DNA from: a bacterium Scap17
GTDB taxonomy: Bacteria > Pseudomonadota > Gammaproteobacteria > Pseudomonadales > Halomonadaceae
DNA length: 64,000 nucleotides
Assembly (NCBI GenBank): GCA_013376735.1
Contig: VINJ01000001.1
Span: forward strand, 3,720,001 to 3,784,000
Direction of reading: 5' to 3'
The translations under genes were made by a program, and so were the position numbers. Of this stretch, positions 9,698 through 20,020 are shown piece by piece. Each line of letters opens with the position of its first letter. Position 1 is the stretch's first letter. The notes under the pieces are model-generated. The model was given only the letters and a program-made list of their open reading frames with translations. It did not search any database and was not told the origin of the DNA.

Positions 9698-9748
9698 CCT
9701 GGTCACGCGGGCATGAGCCGATCGCGCATCACGCGAGAGGCACCGGGA

Positions 9749-10702
9749 TCATGCCGGTGCGCCGTAGCTCATCAGGCGCTGGTAACGACGCTCCAGCAGG
9801 GCATCGGTATCCATGGCGCCAAGACGCTCCAGACCCTCACCCAGCGCAGCCTTGATGCTGTCGGCAGCAGACTGCGGGTTGCGGTGCGCACCACCCAGCG
9901 GCTCCTTGATCAGGTTGTCGACGAAGCCCAGCTCCTTGAGGCGCGAGGCAGTGATGCCCATCGCATCAGCGGCGTCGGCGGCACGCTCGGCGCTCTTCCA
10001 CAGGATGGAAGCACAACCTTCCGGCGAGATCACCGAGTAGGTGGAGTACTGCAGCATGTTCAGCTCGTCACACACGCCGATCGCCAGTGCACCGCCGGAA
10101 CCACCCTCACCGATGACAGTGGAGATGATCGGCGTCTTCAGACGCGACATCACCGCCAGGTTGTAGGCGATGGCCTCGGACTGACCACGCTCCTCGGCAC
10201 CGATGCCCGGATAGGCACCCGGGGTGTCGATGAAGGTCAGGATCGGCATCTTGAAGCGCTCGGCCATCTCCATCAGACGGCAGGCCTTGCGGTAGCCTTC
10301 CGGACGCGGCATGCCGAAGTTGCGACGCACCTTTTCCTTCACGTCGCGGCCTTTCTGGTGACCGATCACCATCACCGGCTTGTCGTCGAGACGCGCGATA
10401 CCGCCGACCAGCGCTTCGTCGTCCGCGTAGTGACGGTCGCCGTGCAGCTCATCGAAGTCCGTGAACAGGTTCTCGAGATAATCGAGGGTATACGGGCGCT
10501 GCGGGTGACGTGCCAGCTGGGAGACCTGCCAGGCGCCGAGGTCCTTGAAGATGGACTCGGTGAGCTTGGTGCTCTTTTCCTGCAGGCGAGCGATCTCGTC
10601 AGACAGGTTGACCTGGGAGTCGTTACCGACCAGACGGAGTTCCTCGATCTTGGCCTGCAGCTCGGCGATCGGCTGTTCAAAGTCCAGATAATTGGGATTC
10701 AT
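9749..10702 (-). CDS. accA: Acetyl-CoA carboxylase carboxyltransferase subunit alpha
   Basis: This 317-residue protein (E. coli AccA has 319) starts [15 protein letters not shown]. The carboxyltransferase core includes [20 protein letters not shown] and [12 protein letters not shown], the crotonase-fold oxyanion region. With AccD it moves the carboxyl group from biotin to acetyl-CoA to make malonyl-CoA, the first step of fatty acid synthesis. The chosen start matches the family N-terminus; a 23-residue upstream extension is unlikely. It follows dnaE, as in many gammaproteobacteria. Confidence 0.96.
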   Translation of the reverse strand: MNPNYLDFEQPIAELQAKIEELRLVGNDSQVNLSDEIARLQEKSTKLTESIFKDLGAWQVSQLARHPQRPYTLDYLENLFTDFDELHGDRHYADDEALVGGIARLDDKPVMVIGHQKGRDVKEKVRRNFGMPRPEGYRKACRLMEMAERFKMPILTFIDTPGAYPGIGAEERGQSEAIAYNLAVMSRLKTPIISTVIGEGGSGGALAIGVCDELNMLQYSTYSVISPEGCASILWKSAERAADAADAMGITASRLKELGFVDNLIKEPLGGAHRNPQSAADSIKAALGEGLERLGAMDTDALLERRYQRLMSYGAPA

Positions 10703-10928
10703 AAGGCGTTTCGTTCGTCGTCTCGGGCAGCCAGGAAAGCGAGTCGGCCGGGTCACTCCCCCTGAGCACACGCTCAGGCGATCTGTGGCTCGCGGCGGTC
10801 ACAGTCGGCATGGAATTGGGTACGGAAAAGATGGACAGGCATTATCGCACCCTGTTCGACAGGTGCAAACCTTGCCCGCCTGTTAGGCGTGGATTAACTC
10901 TGCGCCCACGCCGCTCATCTCGGTGCTG

Positions 10929-10958
10929 TGCCTGCCCCGCCGCTTGGCGAGGCAGGCA
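10929..10958 (-). terminator. Hairpin downstream of dnaE
   Basis: A 13-position stem with a 4-nt loop lies 20 nt beyond the dnaE stop codon. It has one plus-strand C-A mismatch (10937/10950) that would be U-G in minus-strand RNA. There is no U run, so it could be a 3'-end stabiliser between dnaE and accA. Confidence 0.55.
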
Positions 10959-10978
10959 TCATCCTGTCGGCCAGCAAG

Positions 10979-13900
10979 TCAGTCACGGTACTTGAGGCGC
11001 ACACCTCGCTGACCTTCCACCTCACCCAGCTGGATCAACAACTCATCACTGGGCGCAACGCGCCATTGCTCGCCCAGCTCCAGCCAGGCCTCCGCCGCGG
11101 CGTTGCGATAACGCAGGCGCATCGGCAGGCCTTCACTGGCCAGGTGTGGCGTCAGCAAGGTGGTCAGCTGCTGGGTGAAGCGACCGCCGATGTCCTCGGC
11201 GGCGATGCTCATCTCGACCGCCTCACCGAAGCGCGCCCGCGCGTCGATGATCGGCGTGACATCCTTGCCGCGCAGACGCAGGCCACCGGAATAGTCATCC
11301 TGGCTGACCTCGCCCTCGACGATCACCACGCTGTCAGGTACCAGCTTGTTGCGCACCTGATCGTAGAGCTCACCGAACATCGAGGCCTCGATGCGTCCGG
11401 TGCGGTCATCCAGGGTCACGAAGGCCATGGTGTCGCCCCGCTTGGACTTCATGGTGCGCATGGCGATCACCAGCCCGGCTATGCGCTGCGGCTCACGCGA
11501 CGGTTTGAGATCACTGATGCGCGCATTGATGAAGCGCTTGAGCTCACCCTCATACTCATCGATGGGATGGCCGGTCAGATAGAGCCCCAGCGTGTCCTTC
11601 TCGCCGGTGAGGCGCTCCTTGTCGGTCCACTCGCGCGCCTTGCGATAGCCGGCATAGACATCGGTTTCCGGCTCGCTGAAGGCATCGCCGAACATGTCGG
11701 TGATGCCGACATCATTGTTGGCGTGATTCTGGGAGGCGGCCTTGAGCGCATCCTCCACTGCCAGCATCAGCACCGCACGCGACGGACCGATGTTGTCCAG
11801 CGCGCCAGAGCGGATCAGCGCTTCCAGGGTGCGCTTGTTGATCTTCTTGGCATCGATGCGCTTGCAGAAGTCGAAGATGTCACTGAACGGCCCACCCTGG
11901 GCACGCGCACTGACGATGGCATCAATCGGGCCCTCGCCCACGCCACGGATGGCGCCCAGGCCGTAGACGACATGCCCTTCCAGGTCGACGGTAAACTTGT
12001 AGCCGCCGAGGTTCACATCCGGTGGCGTGACCGTCAGGCCAATATGGCGGCACTCCTCGATCAGCGGCACCACCTTCTCGATGGTCTGCATCTCGGTGGA
12101 GATCACCGCGGCCATGAACGGCCCCGGATAGTGCGCCTTCAGCCAGCCCGTCTGGTAGGAGACAAGACCATAGGCCGCCGAGTGCGACTTGTTGAAGCCG
12201 TAACCGGCGAATTTCTCCACCAGGTCGAAGATGTTGCCGGCCAGGTCCTTGTCGATGCCCTTGCCCGCACACCCTTCCATGAAGCCGGCACGCTGCTTGG
12301 CCATCTCTTCCGGCTTCTTCTTGCCCATCGCGCGGCGCAGCATGTCGGCCTGACCCAGCGTATAGCCGGCCAGCACCTGCGCGATCTGCATGACCTGCTC
12401 CTGGTACAGGATGATGCCGTAGGTCGGTTCCAGTACCGGCTTGAGCAGCTCATGCTGGTAATCCGGGTGTGGATAAGACACTTCGGAGCGGCCGTGCTTG
12501 CGGTTGATGAAGTCATCCACCATGCCGGACTGCAACGGCCCGGGACGGAACAGGGCCACCAGGGCGATCATGTCTTCCAGGCAATCGGGCTTGAGCTTCT
12601 TGATCAGCTCCTTCATGCCGCGGGATTCCAGCTGGAAGACGGCCGTCGTCTCCGCCTTCTGCAGCATGTCGAAGGTCTTGGCGTCATCCAGCGGAATGTC
12701 ATCGATATCCAGCGGTGCCAGCCCCTCGCGCTCGCGGACCTTGTCGACCATCTCGATCGCCCAGTCGATGATGGTCAGGGTACGCAGGCCCAGGAAGTCG
12801 AACTTGACCAGTCCGGCCTCCTCGACGTCATTCTTGTCGAACTGGACCACCAGACCACTGCCGTCCTCATCACACAGCAATGGCGCGAAGTCGGTCAGCT
12901 TGGTCGGCGCGATCACTACCCCGCCGGCATGCTTGCCAGTTCCCCGGGTGGTGCCCTCGAGCTTGAGCGCCATCTCCCAGATTTCCTGGGCTTCCTCGTC
13001 GTTGTCGATGAATTCCTTGAGCTGCGGCTCCTGCTCAATGGCCTTCTCCAGCGTCATGCCGACCTCGAAGGGAATCAGCTTGGAGAGCTTGTCGCCCAAC
13101 GAGTACGGCTTGCCCTGGGCGCGCGCCACGTCACGCACCACGGCCTTGGCGGCCATGGTGCCGAAGGTGACGATCTGCGAGACCGCGTTGCGCCCGTAGC
13201 GCTCGGCCACGTAGTCGATCACGCGGTCACGCTTCTCCATGCAGAAATCGACGTCAAAGTCGGGCATGGAGACACGTTCCGGGTTCAGAAAGCGCTCGAA
13301 CAGCAGGTCATATTCCAGCGGGTCCAGATCGGTGATCTTCTGGGCGTAGGCCACCAGCGAGCCGGCACCGGAACCGCGCCCCGGACCGACCGGCACGCCG
13401 TTGTCCTTGCCCCACTGGATGAAGTCCATGACGATCAGGAAGTAACCGGGGAAGCCCATCTGCAGGATGATGTCGAGCTCGAAATCCAGCCGCGTGCGGT
13501 AGCGCTGCTCGATCTCGGCCCAGGCCTCGCTGTCGCGCGGATGCCTGGCATGGGGATACAGCTTGTCGAGGCGCTCCGTCAGGCCATCATGCGAGACCTT
13601 GCGGAAGAACTGGTCCATCGTCATGCCTTCCGGCACCGGGAACTCGGGCAGGAAGTAGGTGCCCAGCTGCACGGTCACCGAGCAGCGCGCCGCGATCAGC
13701 ACACTGTTCTCGAGCGCTTCGGGAATGTCGGAGAACAGCTCGCTCATCTCCTCGGCGCTCTTCAGGTACTGCTCATCGCTGTAGCGGGTCTCGCGCCGCG
13801 GGTCATCCAGCGCCTTGCCTTCGCCGATGGAGACGCGCGTCTCATGGGCCCAGTAGTCTTCACGCTTGAGGAAGCGCACATCATTGGTGGCCACTACCGG

Positions 13901-14479
13901 CGTATCGGTGGCCTCGGCCAGCGCCACCGACAGATGAAGGCACTCTTCCTCGTACTGACGCTGGGTGCGGGTCAGCTCCAGATAGAAGCGATCCCCGAAC
14001 ACCGCCTTCCATTCGTCGAGCAGTGTCCGCGCGGTATCTTCGTGATCAGAGAGCAGATGGCGGCCGATCTCGCCTTCACGACCGCCGGACAGCACGATCA
14101 GCCCCTCGGCCTGCTCGAAGATCCACTCTTTCTCGAGGTAGGCGCGGTCCTGCTTCTGGCCATCGGTCCAGCCGCGCGAGATCAGCTCGGTAAGATTGCG
14201 ATAACCGGTGTCGTTCATCGCCAGCAGCGTGAGGCGATACGGCCGCGCGGCATCCTGGGGATTGGTCATCCACATGTCGGCACCGATGATCGGCTTGATG
14301 CCGGCACCGCGTGCATTGGAGTAGAACTTGACCAGTCCGAACAGGTTGGCCTCGTCAGTCACCGCGACAGCCGGCTGGCTCGCCGCGGCGGTCGCCTTGA
14401 TCAGCGGCTTGACGCCGGGCAGACCATCGACGAGAGAGAACTCGGTGTGAACGCGCAGGTGAACAAAGGGCGTGGTCAT
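10979..14479 (-). CDS. dnaE: DNA polymerase III subunit alpha
   Basis: This 1166-residue replicative polymerase (E. coli 1160) starts at [19 protein letters not shown], the usual DnaE N-terminus and beginning of the PHP domain. The catalytic palm is marked by [10 protein letters not shown] near residues 400-410 and [13 protein letters not shown] before it. Finger, tandem helix-hairpin-helix, OB-fold ([26 protein letters not shown]) and C-terminal tau-binding regions follow in order. It is the DnaE1 type, not the error-prone DnaE2. The frame stays open 42 codons upstream (to 14605), encoding a Pro/Glu repeat, but family alignment favours the shorter start. The ribosome-binding site is weak for both. 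Confidence 0.96.
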   Translation of the reverse strand: MTTPFVHLRVHTEFSLVDGLPGVKPLIKATAAASQPAVAVTDEANLFGLVKFYSNARGAGIKPIIGADMWMTNPQDAARPYRLTLLAMNDTGYRNLTELISRGWTDGQKQDRAYLEKEWIFEQAEGLIVLSGGREGEIGRHLLSDHEDTARTLLDEWKAVFGDRFYLELTRTQRQYEEECLHLSVALAEATDTPVVATNDVRFLKREDYWAHETRVSIGEGKALDDPRRETRYSDEQYLKSAEEMSELFSDIPEALENSVLIAARCSVTVQLGTYFLPEFPVPEGMTMDQFFRKVSHDGLTERLDKLYPHARHPRDSEAWAEIEQRYRTRLDFELDIILQMGFPGYFLIVMDFIQWGKDNGVPVGPGRGSGAGSLVAYAQKITDLDPLEYDLLFERFLNPERVSMPDFDVDFCMEKRDRVIDYVAERYGRNAVSQIVTFGTMAAKAVVRDVARAQGKPYSLGDKLSKLIPFEVGMTLEKAIEQEPQLKEFIDNDEEAQEIWEMALKLEGTTRGTGKHAGGVVIAPTKLTDFAPLLCDEDGSGLVVQFDKNDVEEAGLVKFDFLGLRTLTIIDWAIEMVDKVREREGLAPLDIDDIPLDDAKTFDMLQKAETTAVFQLESRGMKELIKKLKPDCLEDMIALVALFRPGPLQSGMVDDFINRKHGRSEVSYPHPDYQHELLKPVLEPTYGIILYQEQVMQIAQVLAGYTLGQADMLRRAMGKKKPEEMAKQRAGFMEGCAGKGIDKDLAGNIFDLVEKFAGYGFNKSHSAAYGLVSYQTGWLKAHYPGPFMAAVISTEMQTIEKVVPLIEECRHIGLTVTPPDVNLGGYKFTVDLEGHVVYGLGAIRGVGEGPIDAIVSARAQGGPFSDIFDFCKRIDAKKINKRTLEALIRSGALDNIGPSRAVLMLAVEDALKAASQNHANNDVGITDMFGDAFSEPETDVYAGYRKAREWTDKERLTGEKDTLGLYLTGHPIDEYEGELKRFINARISDLKPSREPQRIAGLVIAMRTMKSKRGDTMAFVTLDDRTGRIEASMFGELYDQVRNKLVPDSVVIVEGEVSQDDYSGGLRLRGKDVTPIIDARARFGEAVEMSIAAEDIGGRFTQQLTTLLTPHLASEGLPMRLRYRNAAAEAWLELGEQWRVAPSDELLIQLGEVEGQRGVRLKYRD

Positions 14480-14694
14480 GGAATCGGCTCGTGAAGTCGG
14501 CGTGACGGTGAAGGATTCGGTTGCGGCTGGGGCTGTCGTCGCTGCGCGTTCTGTCGGCGGCGGCGAGGCTGAAGGCTCGGGCTCGGGCTCGGGCTCGGGC
14601 TTCAAGGATAGCCTGTCAGCGCCATCGTCTGAAGGTGCAGCGTCTGGCCGGGCAGGCTCGACTGACGGGGATGCCGTGGTCTCACTGGCATCAG

Positions 14695-15576
14695 TCAGAC
14701 CACGGCTGCCGGCTTTTTTGCCGTGGGACGCTGGCTCGGCTCGCTTGCATCGCTCAGCGTCGCACTCGGCTCTGGTGTTGGCTCGACCTGCACTCCTGTC
14801 TGCGGCCCTGCCGGCGCGGCGCTGTCATCCAGCTCTGGCGTCGCCGTTTCTGGAATCGCAGCCTGCGGGGTCGGAAGCGCGATCAGCGCGTCCGGCGGCA
14901 CGGCCCGTGGCACGTGCCCCGACATGAACAGCCGCTTGACCGGCCCGAAGCTCTTGCGGTGCAGGGTGAGGATGCCATGTTCCTCGATGGCGGCTTGATG
15001 CTCGCGGGTCGGGTAGCCCTTGTGACGCGCGAAGCCATAGGCGGGGAAGTGTGAATCCAGCGCCGCCATCTGGGCGTCGCGATGCACCTTGGCCAGAATC
15101 GAGGCCGCGCCGATGGCAGCGTGACGCAGATCGCCCTTCACCACCGCCATGCCGTGAATCTCGTGCCCCGGCAGGCGATTGCCATCCACCAGCAGGTATT
15201 CCGGGCGCACGCCCAGTGCATCGATGGCGCGACGCATGGCCAGGTGCGTGGCCTGATAGATGTTCAGCTCATCGATCTCGTCACTGGTGGCCTCGGCGAT
15301 CGCCCACGCCCAGGCGCGCGCTCGAATCTGCTCGTAGAGGGCCAGACGCTTCTTCTCGCTGAGCTTCTTGGAGTCGGTGATGCCCTCGATGGGGTCATTC
15401 GGGTCCAGAATCACCGCTGCCGCCACCACCGGGCCGACCAGCGGCCCACGCCCGACCTCGTCGATACCGGCCAGCAACTGCCCCTGATAGGGAATCACCA
15501 GCGGCGGAAAATCATCGGCGGGTTTACGCTTGCGCGCAGAAGGCGTGGTGGCGTGGCTGTCGGCAGAGTCGGTCAT
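14695..15576 (-). CDS. rnhB: Ribonuclease HII with long C-terminal tail
   Basis: RNase HII removes ribonucleotides from DNA-RNA hybrids. The catalytic core is clear: [20 protein letters not shown] (about residues 36-55) carries the first Asp/Glu pair, and [12 protein letters not shown] and [10 protein letters not shown] follow. At 293 residues it is ~95 longer than E. coli RnhB (198). About 34 polar residues lie in front, and about 65 Pro/Ala/Thr-rich residues after [12 protein letters not shown]. The tail looks disordered. It lies between lpxB and dnaE, the standard order, and does not overlap dnaE. Confidence 0.93.
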   Translation of the reverse strand: MTDSADSHATTPSARKRKPADDFPPLVIPYQGQLLAGIDEVGRGPLVGPVVAAAVILDPNDPIEGITDSKKLSEKKRLALYEQIRARAWAWAIAEATSDEIDELNIYQATHLAMRRAIDALGVRPEYLLVDGNRLPGHEIHGMAVVKGDLRHAAIGAASILAKVHRDAQMAALDSHFPAYGFARHKGYPTREHQAAIEEHGILTLHRKSFGPVKRLFMSGHVPRAVPPDALIALPTPQAAIPETATPELDDSAAPAGPQTGVQVEPTPEPSATLSDASEPSQRPTAKKPAAVV

Positions 15577-15677
15577 GATATCTCGAGGCGTAAGACAACA
15601 GGCAGAGCGCCAATGCGATCTGCCTGTCGAGGTGATTCAATCAAGGGTAGCGCAATGTCTGGCGGCGACACGCGGGA

Positions 15678-16829
15678 TCAGCGTCCGGCCAGTTCACCGA
15701 TGGCGATGGCGGCCGCGGCGCTGGCATCACAGGTCAGTTCACGATGCATGGCGGTGAAGCGTTCCCGCAGTTCGCGCTGGCGAGCGACGTCACCGGCGGC
15801 ACGCGACAGCAATGGCGCAAGGCTTTCCTCGATGGACTCCGGCGTGGCGGCGTCCTGGATCAGCTCCGGCACCAGCGTCTCGCGGGCGATCAGGTTGGGC
15901 AGGGATATCCACTCGGTCTTGACCATATGCCGCGCGATGCGATGCGTCATCGGCGCCATGCGATAGGCCACCACCATCGGACGATGACAGAGCAGACATT
16001 CGAGCGCCGCCGTGCCGGACGCCAGCAGCACGGCATCGGCGGCGGTCATCGCTTCACGCGATTGACCATCCACCAGATGGATGCGACTGCGATCCAGCCC
16101 TTCGTGCTCCGCCATCAGGGACTCGAGCTCGGTGCGCCGCAGCGGTGTGGCCGCCGGGATCACCACCTCAAGGCCGGGATAACGCTGACAGAGACGCTCG
16201 ATGGCGGCCAGGAAGGTCTCGCCGAGAAAGCGGATCTCGTTGGCGCGGGAGCCCGGCAATACCGCCAGCAGCTGCACATCACTGTCGATCCCCAACTGCC
16301 CACGGGCAGCAGCACGATCATCCTCGAGCGGCAACTCATCGGCCAGCGGATGGCCGACGAAGGTCACCGGCACCTGATGCTCACGATAGAAGGCGGCCTC
16401 GAAGGGCAGGAAGGTCAGCATGCGATCGACGGCGCGGCGAATGGTCTTCACGCGCCCCTGACGCCAGGCCCACACGGAGGGGCTGACGTAGTGCGCGGTG
16501 GTGATGCCCTGCTTGCGCAGGCGCAGCTCGAGCCCCAGATTGAAGTCCGGGGCATCGATGCCGATCATCACGTCGGGTTGCCACTCGAGGGCGTCGCGCA
16601 ACAGATGGCGACGCACCTTGATCAGTACCGGCAGATGCTTGAGAACCTCGACCAGCCCCATCACCGACAGGGTTTCCAGCGGATAGAGGCTGTCGAAGCC
16701 CTCGGCCTGCATGCGGGGGCCGCCGATGCCACGGAACTCGACATCGGGATAGCGCGTCTTGAGCGCGCGCATCAGGCTGGCACCGAGGATGTCACCGGAG
16801 AGCTCCCCGGCTACCAGGTAGATGCGCAT
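15678..16829 (-). CDS. lpxB: Lipid-A-disaccharide synthase
   Basis: This 383-residue GT19 glycosyltransferase condenses UDP-diacylglucosamine with lipid X to form the beta-1,6 disaccharide of lipid A on the inner face of the cytoplasmic membrane. Family hallmarks are the N-terminal VAGELSGDILGA, GIGGPRMQAEG, VSPSVWAWRQGR and LPGSRANEI. It starts 2 nt after the lpxA stop codon, so translation is likely coupled. The genomic order lpxD-fabZ-lpxA-lpxB-rnhB-dnaE is the classical one. Confidence 0.97.
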   Translation of the reverse strand: MRIYLVAGELSGDILGASLMRALKTRYPDVEFRGIGGPRMQAEGFDSLYPLETLSVMGLVEVLKHLPVLIKVRRHLLRDALEWQPDVMIGIDAPDFNLGLELRLRKQGITTAHYVSPSVWAWRQGRVKTIRRAVDRMLTFLPFEAAFYREHQVPVTFVGHPLADELPLEDDRAAARGQLGIDSDVQLLAVLPGSRANEIRFLGETFLAAIERLCQRYPGLEVVIPAATPLRRTELESLMAEHEGLDRSRIHLVDGQSREAMTAADAVLLASGTAALECLLCHRPMVVAYRMAPMTHRIARHMVKTEWISLPNLIARETLVPELIQDAATPESIEESLAPLLSRAAGDVARQRELRERFTAMHRELTCDASAAAAIAIGELAGR

Positions 16830-16831
16830 GC

Positions 16832-17599
16832 TCAGCGAGTCAGACCGCGAGTGGACGCCTTGAGCGAGGCGATGAAGACATCGCGCTCGGCCAGCGGCGG
16901 CTCGGCTTCCAGCTGCTCGAGGGCCTGCGCCAGCGTCAGCCCCTGACGGAAGACCGTCTTGTAGGCCGTGTTCAGCGCGGAGATGGTCTCGCGGCTGAAG
17001 CCACGGCGCTTGAGGCCGACGCTGTTGAGACCATGTGCTTCCGCCGGATGGCCATTGACCATCACGAAGGCCGCGATGTCCTTGGTGATGATGGAGCCAC
17101 CGCCCGCCATGGCATGTTCGCCGATATGGCAGAACTGATGCACCGCCGACAGACCACCCAGAATGACGTGGTTGCCGAGATGGACATGGCCACCCAGCGT
17201 CGCCTGATTGGCCATGATGCAGTCGTCGCCGATGATGCAGTCATGACCGACGTGCGAGTAGGCCATGAACAAGTTGCGGCTGCCGATACGCGTGAGGCTG
17301 GCATCCTGGACGGTGCCGCGATGCAGGGTCACGCCCTCGCGGATGACGTTGTCATCCCCGATTTCCAGACGCGTCGGCTCACCGGCGTACTTCTTGTCCT
17401 GACAGTCCTCGCCCACTGACGCGAACTGGAAGATACGATTGCGCTCACCGATGACGGTGGTGCCCTTGATGACGACATGCGGCCCCACCACCGTGCCAGC
17501 GCCGATCTCGACATCAGCGCCGATCACGCAGAACGGGCCGACCTCGACATCATCGGCCAGGCGGGCGCCGGGATCGACAATGGCAGTAGGATGTATCAA
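16832..17599 (-). CDS. lpxA: UDP-N-acetylglucosamine acyltransferase LpxA
   Basis: This 255-residue left-handed beta-helix protein starts [13 protein letters not shown], with hexapeptide repeats to about residue 190 and an alpha-helical C-terminal domain. The catalytic His lies in [10 protein letters not shown]. It transfers R-3-hydroxyacyl from ACP to UDP-GlcNAc, the first step of lipid A synthesis. The start is TTG overlapping the fabZ stop codon (TTGA); AGGAAGG lies 4 nt upstream and no ATG is available near the family N-terminus. FabZ and LpxA compete for the same hydroxyacyl-ACP, so the rare start inside a stop-start overlap may matter for dosage (inference). Confidence 0.94.
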   Translation of the reverse strand: MIHPTAIVDPGARLADDVEVGPFCVIGADVEIGAGTVVGPHVVIKGTTVIGERNRIFQFASVGEDCQDKKYAGEPTRLEIGDDNVIREGVTLHRGTVQDASLTRIGSRNLFMAYSHVGHDCIIGDDCIMANQATLGGHVHLGNHVILGGLSAVHQFCHIGEHAMAGGGSIITKDIAAFVMVNGHPAEAHGLNSVGLKRRGFSRETISALNTAYKTVFRQGLTLAQALEQLEAEPPLAERDVFIASLKASTRGLTR

Positions 17600-18039
17600 G
17601 CGACCTTCCTCTCGGCACAGATGATTTCGGCCTCGCAGACCACATCGCCATCGACCTTGGCCTGACAGGCGAACTTCCAGATGCCACGCTTCTCGCGCAG
17701 CACGCGGGCGCTGATCTCGAGCTGATCACCCGGCATCACCGGGCGCTTGAAGCGCACATTGTCGCTTCCGACGAGATAGTAGATGTAGCCATCGGCGGGA
17801 CGCTTGTCGACGGTCTTGAAGCCGAGAATACCCGCCGCCTGAGCCATGGCTTCCACGATCAGAACGCCCGGCATGATCGGGTGCTCCGGGAAGTGACCAT
17901 TGAAGAACGGCTCGTTGATGCTGACGTTCTTGCGCGCAACGATGAACTCGCCAAGGGTCAGGTCCATGACACGATCGATCAGCAGGAAAGGATAGCGGTG
18001 CGGGAGATACTCACGGATCTCGTTGACGTCCATAACCAT
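17596..18039 (-). CDS. fabZ: 3-hydroxyacyl-[ACP] dehydratase FabZ
   Basis: This 147-residue hotdog-fold enzyme of fatty acid elongation has [14 protein letters not shown] near the start, the catalytic HFP motif in [13 protein letters not shown], and the catalytic Glu in EAMAQAAG. The start MVMDVNEI is chosen because AGAGG stands 10 nt upstream and because it matches FabZ length (E. coli 151). The upstream in-frame extension runs through a hairpin and is unlikely to be coding. It lies between lpxD and lpxA. Confidence 0.95.
   Translation of the reverse strand: MVMDVNEIREYLPHRYPFLLIDRVMDLTLGEFIVARKNVSINEPFFNGHFPEHPIMPGVLIVEAMAQAAGILGFKTVDKRPADGYIYYLVGSDNVRFKRPVMPGDQLEISARVLREKRGIWKFACQAKVDGDVVCEAEIICAERKVA
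17604..17610 (-). promoter_or_regulatory. Ribosome-binding site for the TTG start of lpxA
   Basis: AGGAAGG is located inside the last codons of fabZ, 4 nt from the TTG. It is a strong Shine-Dalgarno match in front of a weak start codon. Confidence 0.75.
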
Positions 18040-18065
18040 TGGCTTGCAACCTCTGAAATAACGAA

Positions 18066-18090
18066 ATGCCTGCCGCTCGCGGGCAGGCAT
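18066..18090 (-). promoter_or_regulatory. Hairpin between lpxD and fabZ
   Basis: A 9-bp perfect stem (ATGCCTGCC / GGCAGGCAT) with a 7-nt loop is placed 26 nt before the fabZ start. There is no T run on either side, so processing or attenuation within the lpx operon is more likely than full termination. Confidence 0.45.
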
Positions 18091-18232
18091 GTAATGACGG
18101 TCCGGACCGCCGTTCGGGCAATGGCGCGCATTATAGCGTCCTTGCGCGTGGCTGGCAGCCGCTCATTGCCCGACAGTGTGCCAAGCAGGTGCGAGACCCC
18201 GCTCTGGACAGGTACTACCCGGGCTTGCAGTA

Positions 18233-19270
18233 CTACTTGTCCTTCAAACTCTTCTCTACCTGATTCAAGCGTCGCGCCAACTGATCCAACTGTTTGAAAC
18301 GCACAGCATTTCTGCGCCACAGGCCATTGTCCATCGCGCCGGTGCCGGAGGAATAGACGCCCGGCTTGGTGATGGAGTTGGTCACCAGGCTCATGCCGGT
18401 CACCTGCACGCCATCGGCGATTTCCAGGTGCCCCGCCAGACCCACACCGCCGCCCATCAGACAGTAGCGCCCGACCTTGGTGGAGCCGGCGATGCCGACA
18501 CAGCCCGCCAGTGCCGAGTGATCCCCGATCTGGACGTTGTGCGCAATCTGGACCTGGGAGTCGATCTTGACGTCATTGCCGATGATGGTGTCGCCGAGCG
18601 CGCCACGATCGATGCTGGTGCAGCTGCCGACTTCGACATCATCGCCGATCAGCACGCCGCCGAGCTGAGCGATCTTGTGCCAGCCCTTGCCATCGTGGGC
18701 AAAACCGAAGCCATCGGCGCCGATCACGCAGCTGCTGTGGAGCACCGCGCGCGCCCCGATCACCACGCCATGATAGAGCGTGACATTGGGATGCAGCAGA
18801 CAGCCCTCGCCCAGCACGCTGTCGGCCCCGATCACGCAACCCGCCTGAATGCGCGTGTTGTCACCGATGCTGACGCCCGGACCGATCACGACCTGCGGGC
18901 CGACCTCGACATTGGCCCCCAGGGTTGCGGTCTCGTCGATGACGGCACTGGCATGCACGCTCGCCTGAGGCTCGACCGCCAGCGGATCGAACAGACGCGA
19001 CAGCTCGGCGTAGGCCAGATACGGATTGTCCAGTACGAGGGCATTGCCCTTGCACTCTTCAAGATGGCTTTCATGCAGCAGCACGGCAGTCGCGGCGGTT
19101 TCCCCGAGATACTTGAGGTAGGCGCGATTGGCGAGGAAGGCGATATCGCCGGGCTCAGCATCGACCAGCGTCGACAGACCGGTGACCCGGACAGCCGGAT
19201 CACCGACAAGACGAGCGCCCAGCCGCTGGGCCAGATCCTCGAGAGTGTAAGAGAATTGTCGCTTTTTCAT
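18233..19270 (-). CDS. lpxD: UDP-3-O-acylglucosamine N-acyltransferase LpxD
   Basis: This 345-residue trimeric acyltransferase performs the third step of lipid A synthesis. An N-terminal uridine-binding domain (YTLEDLAQRLGARLVGDP) is followed by a left-handed beta-helix with many hexapeptide repeats and the catalytic-region motif VIGADGFGFAHD. The C-terminal helical segment ends in QLDQLARRLNQVEKSLK. Length and domain order match E. coli LpxD (341). It is downstream of skp, as usual. Confidence 0.97.
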   Translation of the reverse strand: MKKRQFSYTLEDLAQRLGARLVGDPAVRVTGLSTLVDAEPGDIAFLANRAYLKYLGETAATAVLLHESHLEECKGNALVLDNPYLAYAELSRLFDPLAVEPQASVHASAVIDETATLGANVEVGPQVVIGPGVSIGDNTRIQAGCVIGADSVLGEGCLLHPNVTLYHGVVIGARAVLHSSCVIGADGFGFAHDGKGWHKIAQLGGVLIGDDVEVGSCTSIDRGALGDTIIGNDVKIDSQVQIAHNVQIGDHSALAGCVGIAGSTKVGRYCLMGGGVGLAGHLEIADGVQVTGMSLVTNSITKPGVYSSGTGAMDNGLWRRNAVRFKQLDQLARRLNQVEKSLKDK

Positions 19271-19331
19271 TCTGTCTCTGGGCGCTGAGCGCCTCTGGCT
19301 CGCATTCGCGTTGGCATGCTCGGATGCAACA

Positions 19332-19359
19332 CATCCCGCACGCTTGCACGCGCGGGATG
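19332..19359 (-). terminator. Inverted repeat after skp
   Basis: An 8-bp perfect stem (CATCCCGC / GCGGGATG) with a 12-nt loop lies directly beyond the skp stop. There is no U tract. It may limit read-through from the highly expressed skp/bamA part into lpxD. Confidence 0.45.
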
Positions 19360-19362
19360 CAC

Positions 19363-19875
19363 TCAGTTGAGCGAGTTGAACACCTGAGTCACTTCATTGG
19401 TCAGATCCAGACCATCCTTGCTGTAGACCGTCGCATTGCGGTCGACCAGCAGCTCGATGCCATGCTTGTCGACGACCTGCTGGATGGCCTTGTCGAGCTT
19501 CGGCTTGGACTGCTTGAGGAAGGTCTGCTCCGCCTGCTGCTGCTGCTGCTGGACCTGGCCACGCAGCTGCTGGAACTGGCCACCCTTCTGGCGCAGCTGC
19601 TGCTGCACGGACTGACGCTCGGAGTCGGACATCACGGCGCCGTCCTTCTGCAGCTTGGCCTGCAGGGATTCCAGTTCCTTGGCGAGTGCCTTGGCCTGAT
19701 CCTGCTTGCCGGCCAGCTGATTCTTGAGCTGGTTCATGGAAATCTTGGCCGAGTCGGAACTCAACAGCGCCTGGCGCCAGTCGAGGACCGCGACTTCGGT
19801 GGCCTGTGCCAGCATCGGAGTCGCCATGGCGGCAAGGCCACCAGCCAGACACAGGGCGCGGGTCAATTTACGCAT
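19363..19875 (-). CDS. skp: Periplasmic chaperone Skp (OmpH family)
   Basis: This 170-residue protein has a signal peptide ending in AQA|TE at about residue 25. A long Gln/Lys-rich coiled coil follows (LQAKLQKDG..., QQLRGQVQQQQQQAEQ), then a return strand with IELLVDRNATVY and a final TNEVTQVFNSL. This is the trimeric jellyfish-like Skp that carries unfolded outer-membrane proteins to BamA. The ATG chosen has AAGGAG 8 nt upstream; a GTG immediately before it is less well spaced. The polyglutamine run sits in the tentacle helix. It is immediately downstream of bamA. Confidence 0.94.
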   Translation of the reverse strand: MRKLTRALCLAGGLAAMATPMLAQATEVAVLDWRQALLSSDSAKISMNQLKNQLAGKQDQAKALAKELESLQAKLQKDGAVMSDSERQSVQQQLRQKGGQFQQLRGQVQQQQQQAEQTFLKQSKPKLDKAIQQVVDKHGIELLVDRNATVYSKDGLDLTNEVTQVFNSLN

Positions 19876-19983
19876 CACACAAACTCCTTGTAGGCCTGTT
19901 GCTCGGTCACTGATGACTCAGCGACCGACGGTGCGAGGACCGGCGACGGAACAGGGACAGCGCCGCCGGTGGTCGTGACGAAG

Positions 19984-20009
19984 GCCGCACCGGCTCAAGC
20001 GGGTGCGGC
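19984..20009 (-). terminator. Inverted repeat after bamA
   Basis: An 8-bp GC-rich stem (GCCGCACC / GGTGCGGC) with a 10-nt loop lies 11 nt beyond the bamA stop codon. It could act as partial terminator or mRNA stabiliser before skp. Confidence 0.45.
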
Positions 20010-20020
20010 ATCGTACGGCC

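Noticed and set aside
10928-14494. Very long plus-strand open frame (1188 codons)
   Set aside because: It is antisense to dnaE. High GC content leaves the opposite strand free of stops; composition is His/Arg/Gln-rich and no family is recognisable.
18040-18090. N-terminal extension of fabZ
   Set aside because: It runs through an inverted repeat and does not match FabZ; the ATG at 18039 has a ribosome-binding site.
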